Shown here: in pieces, positions 1 to 10,496 of the stretch
Layout: every line of letters starts with the position of its first letter
Numbering within the stretch: the first letter of the stretch is position 1
Assembly (NCBI GenBank): GCA_036389135.1
Contig: DASVQP010000076.1
Coordinates: 110,001-174,000 of the forward strand
Direction of reading: 5' to 3'
Length of the DNA stretch: 64,000 nt
From: Longimicrobium sp.
GTDB lineage: Bacteria; Gemmatimonadota; Gemmatimonadetes; Longimicrobiales; Longimicrobiaceae
The notes under the pieces: generated by a model
Database searches by the model: none
Told to the model about the DNA's origin: nothing
The model's input: the letters and a program-made list of their open reading frames with translations, nothing else
Made by a program: the position numbers and the translations under genes

Positions 1-493
1 CCAGCACGTAGATGGCCACCGACATCACCTCGAGCCCCACGAAGAGGAGCATCAGGTCGCGCGCGCCGCCCATCAGCATCATCCCCAGGGTGGCGAACAG
101 CACCAGCACGTGGAACTCGCCGCGGTTGATGCCGCGCCGGTCCAGGTAGCCCATGGAGAGGAAGATGGAGAGCGCCGCCGACCCCAGGTAGATGAAGTTG
201 GTGATCATCCGGAAGTTGTCCAGCGCCACCATCCCCACGTCCGATCGGTCGGCCACGTCCACCAGCGCCAGGTTGGCCACCGCCGTCAGCGCCAGCGTGG
301 CCAGCGTAAGCCAGGCCACGTTGGGGCGCGACGGCTCCGACCGGCTCCCCTTCTGGAAGACGTCCACCATCAGCACGCCCATGGCGCCCAGCGCCAGCAC
401 GATCTCCGGGAGCAGCGCCCAGAAGTAGTGCGACTGGCGGGCCAGGTCCAGCACGTCCGGACGCCCGAGCGACCGGAAAAGGTCAGCGAACAT
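1..493 (-). CDS. nuoN: NADH-quinone oxidoreductase subunit N (partial)
   Basis: Membrane subunit of respiratory complex I, one of three antiporter-like proton-pumping subunits. The ATG at 491-493 opens a frame that runs off the left edge, so about 164 N-terminal residues are visible. They start MFADLFRSLG and contain several hydrophobic segments, for example around WALLPEIVLALGAMGVLMV and LMLLFVGLEVMSVAIYVL. The LFVGLEVMS stretch is typical of NuoN/NuoM-type subunits. It lies 15 bp after nuoM and is the last gene of the nuo operon. The C-terminal two thirds lie outside the window. Confidence 0.95.
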   Translation of the reverse strand, partial: MFADLFRSLGRPDVLDLARQSHYFWALLPEIVLALGAMGVLMVDVFQKGSRSEPSRPNVAWLTLATLALTAVANLALVDVADRSDVGMVALDNFRMITNFIYLGSAALSIFLSMGYLDRRGINRGEFHVLVLFATLGMMLMGGARDLMLLFVGLEVMSVAIYVL

Positions 494-508
494 GAAAGCG
501 GTTCTCCC

Positions 509-2113
509 CTACGGTTGGACGGCGACGGGGGCCCCGAAGCCCTGCGGCATCCGCGAGTCTTCCACCTGATCCAGAACGCGCTGGGCGGAAGGCTCCATGC
601 GGTCCAGGAACGGCTTCGGGTACACCCCCAGCCACAGGATCAGCACCACCAGCGGCAGGAGGATGGCCAGCTCGCGCCGGTTGAGGTCCGGCACGTGGCG
701 GTTGGCCGGCCGGTCCAGCGCGTTGAAGATGGTCTTCTGCACCATCGGCAGCATGTAGTACGACGCGAAGATCACCCCGGTGGCGCCGATCAGCGCGGCC
801 CACGGCTGGCTGCGGAAGGCGCCCAGCAGCACCAGGAACTCGCCCACGAAGCCGCTCGTGCCCGGAAGCCCGATGGTGGTCATGGCCGCGAACACCAGCA
901 TGATGGAGAAGACCGGGAGCGACGCCGCCAGCCCGCCGAAGTCGGCGATCTCGTACGAGTGGCGCCGCTCGTACAGCATCCCCAGCAGGAAGAAGAGCAT
1001 CGGCGTGGAGAGCCCGTGGCCGATCATCACCAGCAGCGCGCCCTGCATCCCCTGCACGTTGAAGGCGAAGATCCCCAGGATCACGAAGCCCAGGTGCGCC
1101 ACCGAGGTGTACGCCACCAGCTTCTTGGCGTTGGGCTGCACCGCCGCCACCAGCGCGGCGTAGATGATCCCCGCCAGCCCCAGCACCATCGCCCACTTGA
1201 TCACCCCACCGCTGTCCGCCACGTCCGGAAAAAGCGGCAGGGCGAAGCGGATGAAGCCGTACGTCCCCATCTTGAGCAGCACCCCCGCCAGCACCACCGA
1301 CCCCGCCGTGGGCGCCTGCACGTGCGCGTGCGGCAGCCAGGTGTGGAAGGGGAAGATCGGCACCTTGACCGCGAACGCCAGCGCGAACGCCAGGAAGAGC
1401 ATCGTCTGCTCCACCCCGGTGAGCTGCAGCGTCAGGAAGTCGAAGTACGAGAAGCTGGGCGTCATCCCCCCGCTGGAGCCGTTGAAGCGCCAGAAGAGGT
1501 ACAGGATCGCCACCAGCATCAGCAGCGAGCCGACCGCCGTGTAGAGGAAGAACTTGACCGCCGCGTAGATGCGCTCCTTGCCGCCCCAGATCCCGATGAG
1601 GAAGTACATGGGGATCAGCACCATCTCCCAGAACATGTAGAACAGGAAGAGGTCCAGCGACACGAACACCCCCACCACCCCGCCGGTCAGCGCCAGCAGC
1701 GAGGCGTAGAAGCCGCGCTCGCGGTCGCGGATGTACGTCCACGACCCCAGCACCATCAGCGGCAGCAGCAGGGTGGTGAGCAGCACCATGAAGAGCGAGA
1801 TGCCGTCCATCCCGATCCGGTAGTGGATCCCCCACTCCCGGAACCAGGTGAAGTCCGCGCAGTTGCTCATCGGCACCACGCGGTCGATCCACGTCCCCAT
1901 CCCGTTGCGGGCTTGGGCCGCGCTCATCCGGCACGAGCCGACCGGATTGAAGGTGAAGAAGAGCGGGATGGATACCGCGAACTCGATCAGCCCGGCCCCG
2001 AGGGCCACCCGCTTCGCGTTCCCCTCCCCGGCCAGGTACGCGGCCAGCGCGCCCAGCATGGGGAAGACGATCAGGAACGTCAGGATCCAGTGGCTCTGGT
2101 AGAAATCGTTCAT
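509..2113 (-). CDS. nuoM: NADH-quinone oxidoreductase subunit M
   Basis: Antiporter-like proton-translocating membrane subunit of complex I. It has 534 residues, close to the usual 500-530, with about 14 predicted membrane helices across the whole length. Recognisable family segments are FYMFWEMVLIPMYFLIGIWG, the FPFHTWLPHAHVQAPTAGSV loop and the lysine-containing helix around AYTSVAHLGF. It begins at ATG 2113, 13 bp after nuoL, and ends 15 bp before nuoN. Nothing looks missing. Function is assigned from family similarity and from its position between nuoL and nuoN. Confidence 0.97.
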   Translation of the reverse strand: MNDFYQSHWILTFLIVFPMLGALAAYLAGEGNAKRVALGAGLIEFAVSIPLFFTFNPVGSCRMSAAQARNGMGTWIDRVVPMSNCADFTWFREWGIHYRIGMDGISLFMVLLTTLLLPLMVLGSWTYIRDRERGFYASLLALTGGVVGVFVSLDLFLFYMFWEMVLIPMYFLIGIWGGKERIYAAVKFFLYTAVGSLLMLVAILYLFWRFNGSSGGMTPSFSYFDFLTLQLTGVEQTMLFLAFALAFAVKVPIFPFHTWLPHAHVQAPTAGSVVLAGVLLKMGTYGFIRFALPLFPDVADSGGVIKWAMVLGLAGIIYAALVAAVQPNAKKLVAYTSVAHLGFVILGIFAFNVQGMQGALLVMIGHGLSTPMLFFLLGMLYERRHSYEIADFGGLAASLPVFSIMLVFAAMTTIGLPGTSGFVGEFLVLLGAFRSQPWAALIGATGVIFASYYMLPMVQKTIFNALDRPANRHVPDLNRRELAILLPLVVLILWLGVYPKPFLDRMEPSAQRVLDQVEDSRMPQGFGAPVAVQP

Positions 2114-2126
2114 CGTTCCCGGTGCG

Positions 2127-4499
2127 TCAGAGCGCGAAGGCGCCGAGGAGAAGGAGCACGCCCAGCACGAGCACGAACGCGTAGGTGTTGGTCTGCCCCG
2201 TCTGCAGCCTGCCGAACACGAGGCCGAGTGCCTGCGAGGTGCGCCCCGCGAAGTCCACCAGCCCGTCGATCACGTGGCGGTCGAAGCTCGCCAGGAAGCG
2301 CGCCGACGCCCGCACCGGCCCCAGCACGGCGCGGTCGTAGAATTCGTCGATCCACCACTTGTTGTAGAGCGTGCGCTCCATTCCGTTGCGGTACGACGGC
2401 TCCGTCTCCGCGTTGCCCAGCACCTTTTTGCCGAGCAGCACGAACGCCGTCGCCAGCCCGCCCAGCCCGATGACGATGGCCAGGATGATGGGCCACGCCG
2501 CGTGGTGCGCCTCGGGGATGTTCTGCAGGTTGGCGCGCACCACCTCCTCGGACCCGGCGATCACCGGGTGGAGCCAGCGGTGCAGCGCCCCGCCCTCACC
2601 GTCGAAGTTGAAGAGGCCGACGATCGGCACCTCTTCCTCCACGTTCAGGAAGCCGCCCAGCAGCGAGAGCGCGGCGAGCACCACCAGCGGCAGGCTCAGC
2701 GTCCAGTCGCCCTCGTGCAGGTGCCGCTCTTCCGTCTCGCCGCCGCGGAAGCGGCCAAAGAAGGTGTAGATCATCAGGCGGCCCATGTAGAACGCAGTCA
2801 TGAACGCCGCGATCGAGAGCGTCCCGCCGATGAAGCCCATCCAGGTGGCGCCCGAGATCCCGAACAGCTCCGCGCGCGACAGCGGCGATGCCCCCTCCGC
2901 GCCCAGCCACGCGGCGCCGATGATCTCGTCCTTGGAGAAGAAGCCCGCAAAGGGCGGCACGCCGGCGATGGCCAGCGTCGCGATCCCCATGGTGATGAAG
3001 GTGACCGGCAGGTACTTCCGCAGCCCGCCCATGTTGCGCATGTCCTGCGCGTCGGCCGGGTTGTGCGTGTGGTGCAGCGCCGCGTGCATGGCGTGGATCA
3101 CCGCGCCCGAGCCCAGGAAGAGGCACGCCTTGAAGAAGGCGTGCGTCATCAGGTGGAAGACGCCGGCCACGTACGCGCCCATCCCCACCGCCGCGAACAT
3201 GAAGCCGAGCTGCGACACGGTGGAGTACGCCAGCACCTTTTTGATGTCCCACTGCTTCAGGCCGATGGAGGCCGCGAATATCGCCGTCAGCGCGCCGATG
3301 ATGGCGACCACCAGCGACGCCGCGGGCGCCAGCGTAAAGAGCACGGAGGAGCGCACCACCAGGTACACGCCCGCCGTCACCATGGTGGCCGCGTGGATCA
3401 GCGCGGAGACCGGCGTGGGGCCGGCCATGGCGTCCGGCAGCCAGATGTAGAGCGGGATCTGCGCGCTCTTGCCGGTGGCGCCCAAAAAGAAGAAGAGGCA
3501 GACCAGCGTGGCGACGGCGCCGCCGTACACGAATTCCTTTGGAGCCGCCGCCGACACCCCGGCGAAGTCCAGCGTCCCCAGGTGCGCGAAAAGGAGGAAC
3601 ATCGCCATCAGGAAGCCGAAGTCGCCCACGCGGTTGGCGATGAACGCCTTCATCCCGGCGGCGGCGTTGGCGCGCTCGCTGAACCAGAAGCCGATCAGCA
3701 GGTACGACGCGAGCCCCACCCCCTCCCACCCCACGAACATCAGCGGATACGACGACCCCAGCACCAGCACCAGCATGAAGAAGACGAAGAGGTTCAGGTA
3801 CGCCATGTAGCGCGGGTACCCGGGGTCCTCCTTCATGTAGCCGACGGAGAAGATGTGGATCAGCGACCCCACCCCCGTGATGATCAGCGTCATCACGATG
3901 GAGAGCGGGTCCAGCAGCAGCCCGGCCGTGACGTTCAGCGTGCCCGCGGGGATCCAGGTGAAGAGCTCGGTCGCGGCGAACTCGTGCGCGCCCTGCATCT
4001 TCAGGAAGTTCACCACCGCCAGCGCGAACGCCAGCAGCATCACCCCCGGCGCAACGATGCTCGGCAGGGTGTGCGTCCACGGCTTGGGGCCGTGCGCGTG
4101 CCCGTGGTCGTCGTGCGCGTCATGCCCGTGTGCGTCGTGCCCGTGCACGTCGTGGCCGTGCGGGTGCACGTCGTGCGCGGCGTCCACGGGGCTGGGGCGC
4201 GTGCCGTGGTCCATCCCCTCCTGCTCGCTCGGCGCGGCGCCCGCCATCGCCAGGGCGGGCTGGTGCGCGGGGGCGTGGGCGTGCTCGTCGTGGTGCGCGT
4301 CCCAGTACGGGTCGCCCACGGGGGGGAGCACGGGAAGGGCGCGGCGCGCGGCGATGATCGCCACGATGCCGTTGATCACGAACCCGAGCAGCGGCAGCGC
4401 CAGGATCGCCCAGGGAAGGACCGGGTGGAAGGCGGCGCCGTGCGCGCCCTCGGCGCCTGCCTGCGTTGCCGCGTGCGCGGCCTCTTGGAGGATCGTCAC
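2127..4499 (-). CDS. nuoL: NADH-quinone oxidoreductase subunit L with His-rich insert
   Basis: Distal proton-pumping subunit of complex I, carrying the long lateral helix at its C-terminus. At 790 residues it is clearly longer than the usual 600-660. Core NuoL motifs are present, such as FVGWEGVGLASYLLIGFW and IPLYIWLPDAMAGPTPVSAL. The extra length is mainly an N-terminal loop at about residues 67-143, between the first two membrane helices (about 27-51 and 147-166). It holds 19 histidines, many in HDAHGHD-type repeats. An insert of this kind could bind metal ions, but that is inference. The gene lies 7 bp after nuoK and 13 bp before nuoM. Confidence 0.96.
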   Translation of the reverse strand: MTILQEAAHAATQAGAEGAHGAAFHPVLPWAILALPLLGFVINGIVAIIAARRALPVLPPVGDPYWDAHHDEHAHAPAHQPALAMAGAAPSEQEGMDHGTRPSPVDAAHDVHPHGHDVHGHDAHGHDAHDDHGHAHGPKPWTHTLPSIVAPGVMLLAFALAVVNFLKMQGAHEFAATELFTWIPAGTLNVTAGLLLDPLSIVMTLIITGVGSLIHIFSVGYMKEDPGYPRYMAYLNLFVFFMLVLVLGSSYPLMFVGWEGVGLASYLLIGFWFSERANAAAGMKAFIANRVGDFGFLMAMFLLFAHLGTLDFAGVSAAAPKEFVYGGAVATLVCLFFFLGATGKSAQIPLYIWLPDAMAGPTPVSALIHAATMVTAGVYLVVRSSVLFTLAPAASLVVAIIGALTAIFAASIGLKQWDIKKVLAYSTVSQLGFMFAAVGMGAYVAGVFHLMTHAFFKACLFLGSGAVIHAMHAALHHTHNPADAQDMRNMGGLRKYLPVTFITMGIATLAIAGVPPFAGFFSKDEIIGAAWLGAEGASPLSRAELFGISGATWMGFIGGTLSIAAFMTAFYMGRLMIYTFFGRFRGGETEERHLHEGDWTLSLPLVVLAALSLLGGFLNVEEEVPIVGLFNFDGEGGALHRWLHPVIAGSEEVVRANLQNIPEAHHAAWPIILAIVIGLGGLATAFVLLGKKVLGNAETEPSYRNGMERTLYNKWWIDEFYDRAVLGPVRASARFLASFDRHVIDGLVDFAGRTSQALGLVFGRLQTGQTNTYAFVLVLGVLLLLGAFAL

Positions 4500-4506
4500 G
4501 GGACGC

Positions 4507-4812
4507 TTACCACCGGAGCAGGCTGAAGTTCTTGACGTCCACCGACTCCCGGTGACGGAAGGCGGCGATGACGATGGCCAGACCGACCGCGGCCTCGGCG
4601 GCCGCCACGGCGATCACGAAGAAGACGAACACCTGGCCCTGCACCCCCGCGAAGGGGGAGAGCGCCACGAACGCCAGGTTCACCGCGTTGAGCATCAGCT
4701 CCACGCACATGAACAGGATGATGATGTTGCGCCGCACCACCACCCCCGCCACTCCCACGGAGAAGAGGAGGGCGCTGAGGATGAGCGGGTACTCGACCGG
4801 GATCTCGGACAT
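4507..4812 (-). CDS. nuoK: NADH-quinone oxidoreductase subunit K
   Basis: Small three-helix membrane subunit of complex I, homologous to MrpC. It has 101 residues, the standard length. The two conserved membrane glutamates of the family are visible as E38 (in [13 protein letters not shown]) and E73 (in [11 protein letters not shown]), matching E36 and E72 of the E. coli protein. The gene sits between nuoJ (6 bp upstream) and nuoL (7 bp downstream), the normal order, and is surely cotranscribed. I see nothing unusual. Confidence 0.97.
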   Translation of the reverse strand: MSEIPVEYPLILSALLFSVGVAGVVVRRNIIILFMCVELMLNAVNLAFVALSPFAGVQGQVFVFFVIAVAAAEAAVGLAIVIAAFRHRESVDVKNFSLLRW

Positions 4813-4818
4813 GGGCCT

Positions 4819-5340
<522 letters not shown>

Positions 5341-5373
5341 GGGTTCCGGAATCGGGTCCGGGTTCGAGACTAA

Positions 5374-5444
5374 AAGTGCTGAGTCCTAAGTGCCAAGTCC
5401 TAAGTGACTGCGGTTCAGCACTTGGCACTTAGCACTTAGCACTT
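5374..5444. repeat. AAGTGCT-type inverted heptamer array, nuoI/nuoJ junction
   Basis: The left arm (5374-5407) is built from the 7-mers AAGTGCT, GAGTCCT and AAGTGCC. The right arm (5415-5444) is its near-perfect reverse complement (AGCACTT words). Transcription across it would give a long hairpin between nuoI and nuoJ. Three more loci of the same family lie in other nuo junctions. Confidence 0.9.
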
Positions 5445-5452
5445 CCCTTCGT

Positions 5453-5962
5453 TCATTCCCCTGCCGGGTCCGACGGGTCCCAGAGCAGCGTCACGGGGTG
5501 CGTCTGCTTCTGCAGGCGGTCCAGGTCGTACACGAAGTTCGAGCGGGTGTACTCGCCGTTCTCGTAGTGGTTGCCCACGTGGATCGCCTCCACCGGGCAC
5601 ACCTCCTGGCACATCCCGCAGAAGATGCAGCGGAACTCGTCGATCTCGTAGACGATGGGGAAGCGGTTCCCCTGGTCGTCCTCGCCCGGCACCAGCGTGA
5701 TGCAGTTGGCGGGGCAGACCGTGGGGCACAGGCCGCACGCCACGCACTTGGGGCGCCCGTCGTCGTGCGTCTCCATCACGTGCGTCCCCCGCCACCGCGG
5801 CGACAGGGGCTTCTTCACGTCGGGGTACTGGATGGTCTGCGTGCTCCGGTCCCCGGCGTTGTTCACGAGGTGCCGGAACGTGAGCGCCATCCCCTTCAGC
5901 GAGGCTCGCAGGTAGCTCGACTTCCCCTGCGGGCGACGCATCACCTTTACGGTCGCGGCCAT
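5453..5962 (-). CDS. nuoI: NADH-quinone oxidoreductase subunit I, 2x[4Fe-4S]
   Basis: Peripheral-arm subunit that passes electrons through clusters N6a and N6b to NuoB. It has 169 residues. Two classic ferredoxin motifs, CxxCxxCxxxCP, are seen with cysteines C73, C76, C79, C83 and C112, C115, C118, C122 (CVACGLCPTVCP and CIFCGMCQEVCP). The start is ATG 5962, and nuoH ends 14 bp upstream. A heptamer hairpin array separates it from nuoJ. Confidence 0.97.
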   Translation of the reverse strand: MAATVKVMRRPQGKSSYLRASLKGMALTFRHLVNNAGDRSTQTIQYPDVKKPLSPRWRGTHVMETHDDGRPKCVACGLCPTVCPANCITLVPGEDDQGNRFPIVYEIDEFRCIFCGMCQEVCPVEAIHVGNHYENGEYTRSNFVYDLDRLQKQTHPVTLLWDPSDPAGE

Positions 5963-5976
5963 TTGTGTACAGCTCC

Positions 5977-7317
5977 TTACGTTTGTGCGGCGCCGCCCAC
6001 CGGCACGCGCGCGGTGCGCCGCCGGGCCAGCTCCTGGGCATGCGCCCGCTTCGCTTCCATCGCGCCGGTGCCGCTGAGCACGTGGCCTTTGTCCAGCACG
6101 TAGAGCACCGCCGCCAGCATCGCCCCGTTCACCACCGTCAGCACCAGCCCATACAGCGGCACGAATTGCCTGTCCAGAATCTTGGGCCCGTACAGCCGCT
6201 CAGGACGCACGCCGAACGAGTCCAGCGCGAGCACGGTGGCGGCGGTGATCACCACGGCGGCGAGCGCGGCGGGGAGCATCACCTTCCACCCCAGGTCCAT
6301 CACCTGGTCGTAGCGGAAGCGCGGCACCGTCCAGCGCACGATCATGAAGACCATGATGAAGAAGAAGGTCTTCGCGGCGAACATCCCGAACGTCAGCAGC
6401 GTCAGCCACCACTCCGGCCGCGCGCCCACCCACTGGCCGCGCGCATCGAAGCCCAGCATGTCGTCGCGACCCCAGCCGGGGATGTCCCACCCGCCCAGGA
6501 AGAGCGTCGCCATCAGCGCGGAGACGGTCAGGACGTGCGCGTACTCCGCGATGAAGAACATGGAGAACTTCATCGAGGAGTACTCGGTGTGGTACCCGGT
6601 CACCAGCTCGCTTTCGGCCTCGGGAAGGTCGAAGGGGAGGCGGTTGGTCTCCGCGAACGACGCGATCCAGAAGAAGAGGAACGACACCGAAAACGGCAGC
6701 GCGAACCAGAGGTTCATCTCCTGCTGCCGGTACACGACCTCGGGAAGGGAGACGTTCCCCACCACGAAGAAGACGGACATCAGCGCCAGCCCGAGCGCGA
6801 TCTCGTACGAGATCATCTGCGCGCCGGCGCGCAGGCCGCCGAGCAGCGCGTACTTGTTGTAGCTGGCCCACCCGGCGATCACGATGCCGTACACGCCCAG
6901 CGACGAGAAGGCGAGGAGGAAGAGCACCCCAACCGGCACGTCCGCCACCACCATCGGCACCACGCTGTTCCCCAGCCGCAGCGGCGACGCGAACGGGATC
7001 ACCGCGAAGGTGATGAGCGCCGGGATGATGGAGAGCATCGGGGCGAGGGTGAAGAAGACCCCGTTGGCCTCGGCCGGGTTGGTCTCCTCCTTGAGGATGT
7101 TCTTGATCCCGTCGGCCAGCGGCTGCCCGAGCCCGCCGGGCCCCACGCGGTTGGGCCCGAGGCGGTCCTGCATCCACGCGCTGACCTTGCGCTCCAGGAG
7201 CGTCAGGAGCGCCACGACCACCATGAGCACCGAGAACACCAGGATCACCTTGATCAGCGAGGCGATCAGGAACCCGGTGTCGCCGAGTGGCTGGAGCTGG
7301 GAAACGTTCTGCTGCAT
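5977..7317 (-). CDS. nuoH: NADH-quinone oxidoreductase subunit H, long form
   Basis: Membrane subunit that forms the quinone chamber with NuoB and NuoD. I place the start at ATG 7317 (MQQNVSQLQPLGD), because the open frame further upstream is made of the 7-mer repeat. That gives 446 residues, against about 325-345 in many bacteria. Family hallmarks are ERKVSAWMQDRLGPNRVGP near residue 45 and the acidic FAETNRLPFDLPEAESELV loop. The extra length is C-terminal: a further hydrophobic helix (FVPLYGLVLTVVNGAMLAAV) and a basic, Ala/Arg-rich tail. The tail's role is unknown. Confidence 0.95.
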   Translation of the reverse strand: MQQNVSQLQPLGDTGFLIASLIKVILVFSVLMVVVALLTLLERKVSAWMQDRLGPNRVGPGGLGQPLADGIKNILKEETNPAEANGVFFTLAPMLSIIPALITFAVIPFASPLRLGNSVVPMVVADVPVGVLFLLAFSSLGVYGIVIAGWASYNKYALLGGLRAGAQMISYEIALGLALMSVFFVVGNVSLPEVVYRQQEMNLWFALPFSVSFLFFWIASFAETNRLPFDLPEAESELVTGYHTEYSSMKFSMFFIAEYAHVLTVSALMATLFLGGWDIPGWGRDDMLGFDARGQWVGARPEWWLTLLTFGMFAAKTFFFIMVFMIVRWTVPRFRYDQVMDLGWKVMLPAALAAVVITAATVLALDSFGVRPERLYGPKILDRQFVPLYGLVLTVVNGAMLAAVLYVLDKGHVLSGTGAMEAKRAHAQELARRRTARVPVGGAAQT

Positions 7318-7338
7318 TCTGGGCTTCGAGTTGTAAGG

Positions 7339-7419
7339 AAGTCCTAAGTCCTGAGTCCTAAGTGCTGAGTCCTGAACAAGGGTTTTCACCCAGGACTCAG
7401 CACTTAGCACTTAGCACTT
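7339..7419. repeat. AAGTCCT-type inverted heptamer array, nuoG/nuoH junction
   Basis: The left arm (7339-7375) has AAGTCCT, GAGTCCT and AAGTGCT words. The right arm (7391-7419) is the reverse complement with AGCACTT repeats. The 15-nt loop between them is unrelated to the loops of the other loci. Same family as 5374-5444. Confidence 0.9.
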
Positions 7420-7425
7420 CTTTTC

Positions 7426-9039
7426 TCAGTCCCCCGCCTCCGCGAACGACGGCAGCACCGCGCCGCCCTGCGCGAGGTCCGTGTAGCTGAGCCCCCCAAA
7501 CTCGGGGCGGACGGAGGCGAGCGCTTCAAAGGCGTCGGCGGCGGTGCCGACCGGGGCGGCGTCGCTGATGCCGGCCAGGAGCACGCCCAGGATCTGCCAC
7601 GCCGGACGCGCCATCCCCGGCGCCTGGATCGCGGGCCAGAAGCGCTGCACCCGCCGCTGTATGTTCGTGAACGTCCCCTCCATCTCCGCGAACGTCGTCG
7701 CGGGGAGGATGAAGTCGGCGTTGCGCGCGGCGGGCGAGGCGAAGTGCCCCACGTACACGTAGAGCGACGCGTTCGCGCCGAAGCCCTCTGGAGCGTCGGC
7801 CAGCTCGTCGCCCAGAACAAAGAGGACGCCGCGGTGCGCGGCGGCCTCGTCCAGCCCGCCCGTCGCGCTGGTGCCGCCCGCGCGCTTGAAGCCGAAGAGC
7901 TCCACCCCGTGCACGTTGGCCGCGCGGTCCGGCCGCAGCGCCAGCGTGGGGAAGCCCGGAAGGACCACTTCCTCGCCCGCCTCGCAGCGGTAGACTCCCG
8001 CGCCACCGCCCACCACGTCCATCACGCGGCGCAGGGCGCCGGCGTCCTCGTTGGCCATGAACGGCGAAACCACGGCCCGCGCGTCGCGAACCGGCACGTC
8101 GCGCAGGGCGCCGGCAAGGCGGGTCAGCGCGTCCGCCCACGACACGCCCACCAGGCGGTCGCCGTCGCGGACGAGCGGGGCCTCGATCCGGCCCTCGCGG
8201 TTGATCCACTCGTAGTTCAGCCGCCCGTAGTCGCACATCCAGTGGGCGTTGACCTCCGGGTTGGGGCGCGGCTTGATGCGCATGACGGCGTTGTCGCGCG
8301 TCTCCAGGCGGACGTTGCACCCCTGCGTGCAGTTGGGGCAGATGGAGGGCGCGCGGTCCAGGTCCCAGGCGCGCGCCTTGTGCAGGAAGTCCTTGGAGAC
8401 CAGCGCCCCCACCGGGCACAGGTCCACGATGTTGTCCGCCCAGATGTTGCCCTCGAGACCCTCGTCGAAGAAGGTGTCGATGACGTTCTTGTGGCCGCGC
8501 TGCACCACGGCGAGCCGCTCGTCCTGCGCGACCTCGCGCATGAAGCGCACGCAGCGGGTGCACATCACGCAGCGGTCCGCGTTGAAGAGCACGTCGCCGC
8601 CGAAGTCGTCGCGCCCCTGCACGCGCTTCGGCTCCTTGAGGCGGCCCATGGCGCGCCCCTCGGCCGCGGTGTAGTCCTGCAGCTTGCACTCGCCGCTCTG
8701 GTCGCACACCGGGCAGTCCAGCGGGTGGTTGACCAGGTAGAACTCCAGCACGCCCTTGCGGGCCTCCAGCGCCTTCTCGCTCTGGGTGTGGATGACGTTG
8801 CCGTCGGCCACCGTCGCGGTGCAGCTGGGCTGCAGCTTGGGCGCCTTCTCCACCTCCACCAGGCACATGCGGCACTGGGCCGGAGCCGAGAGCCCCGGGT
8901 GGTAGCAGTAGTGCGGAACGTCGATCCCCGCGCGTGCGGCGGCGTCGATGATGCGGGTTCCCTTGGGAACCTCGAGCTCCATTCCGTCGATGGTGCAGCG
9001 CACCGTCTCCGGGTTCGCCTTCGGCGTGGCGTCAGCCAT
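7426..9039 (-). CDS. nuoG: NADH-quinone oxidoreductase subunit G, short form
   Basis: Largest iron-sulfur subunit of the complex I peripheral arm. Ligands visible: [2Fe-2S] N1a-type C45, C56, C59, C73; the His/Cys cluster H105, C109, C112, C118; a [4Fe-4S] set C157, C160, C163, C208; and an extra CxxCxxxC set C234, C237, C241, C269 that corresponds to the N7 site. At 537 residues the protein is much shorter than the 780-910 of many homologues. Most of the molybdopterin-oxidoreductase-like domain after residue 280 is reduced. The frame is intact with a normal stop, so it looks like a natural short form. Confidence 0.95.
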   Translation of the reverse strand: MADATPKANPETVRCTIDGMELEVPKGTRIIDAAARAGIDVPHYCYHPGLSAPAQCRMCLVEVEKAPKLQPSCTATVADGNVIHTQSEKALEARKGVLEFYLVNHPLDCPVCDQSGECKLQDYTAAEGRAMGRLKEPKRVQGRDDFGGDVLFNADRCVMCTRCVRFMREVAQDERLAVVQRGHKNVIDTFFDEGLEGNIWADNIVDLCPVGALVSKDFLHKARAWDLDRAPSICPNCTQGCNVRLETRDNAVMRIKPRPNPEVNAHWMCDYGRLNYEWINREGRIEAPLVRDGDRLVGVSWADALTRLAGALRDVPVRDARAVVSPFMANEDAGALRRVMDVVGGGAGVYRCEAGEEVVLPGFPTLALRPDRAANVHGVELFGFKRAGGTSATGGLDEAAAHRGVLFVLGDELADAPEGFGANASLYVYVGHFASPAARNADFILPATTFAEMEGTFTNIQRRVQRFWPAIQAPGMARPAWQILGVLLAGISDAAPVGTAADAFEALASVRPEFGGLSYTDLAQGGAVLPSFAEAGD

Positions 9040-9057
9040 GGCCGCGTCTTCCTTTCC

Positions 9058-10362
<1,305 letters not shown>

Positions 10363-10391
10363 CGTTCAGCTCCGGGGCTGATTCAGGACTA

Positions 10392-10494
10392 AAGTGCTAA
10401 GTGCTAAGTGCTAAGTGCTAAGTGCTAAGTGCTAAGTGCTAAGTGCTAAGTGCTAAGTGCTGTTCAGGACTTAGCACTTAGGACTCAGGACTTC
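10392..10494. repeat. Ten perfect AAGTGCT copies plus inverted arm, nuoE/nuoF junction
   Basis: Bases 10392-10461 are exactly ten tandem copies of AAGTGCT (70 bp, no mismatch). Bases 10462-10494 follow at once with the reverse-complement words (GGACTTAGCACTTAGGACT), so part of the array can fold back. A perfect tandem tract of this kind is expected to vary in copy number between strains. Confidence 0.95.
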
Positions 10495-10496
10495 CT

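Noticed and set aside
110..4526. Very long open frames on the plus strand opposite nuoM and nuoL (over 700 codons)
   Set aside because: They are Arg/His/Pro/Gln-rich, have no family motifs and lie exactly opposite strongly conserved genes. This is the usual antisense opening in high-GC DNA.
5977..7410. nuoH start at ATG 7410
   Set aside because: The additional 31 codons are translated from the heptamer repeat and have no homology. ATG 7317 is used.
10392..10461. Tandem AAGTGCT array as a possible CRISPR
   Set aside because: The period is 7 bp with no spacers, and no cas gene is nearby.
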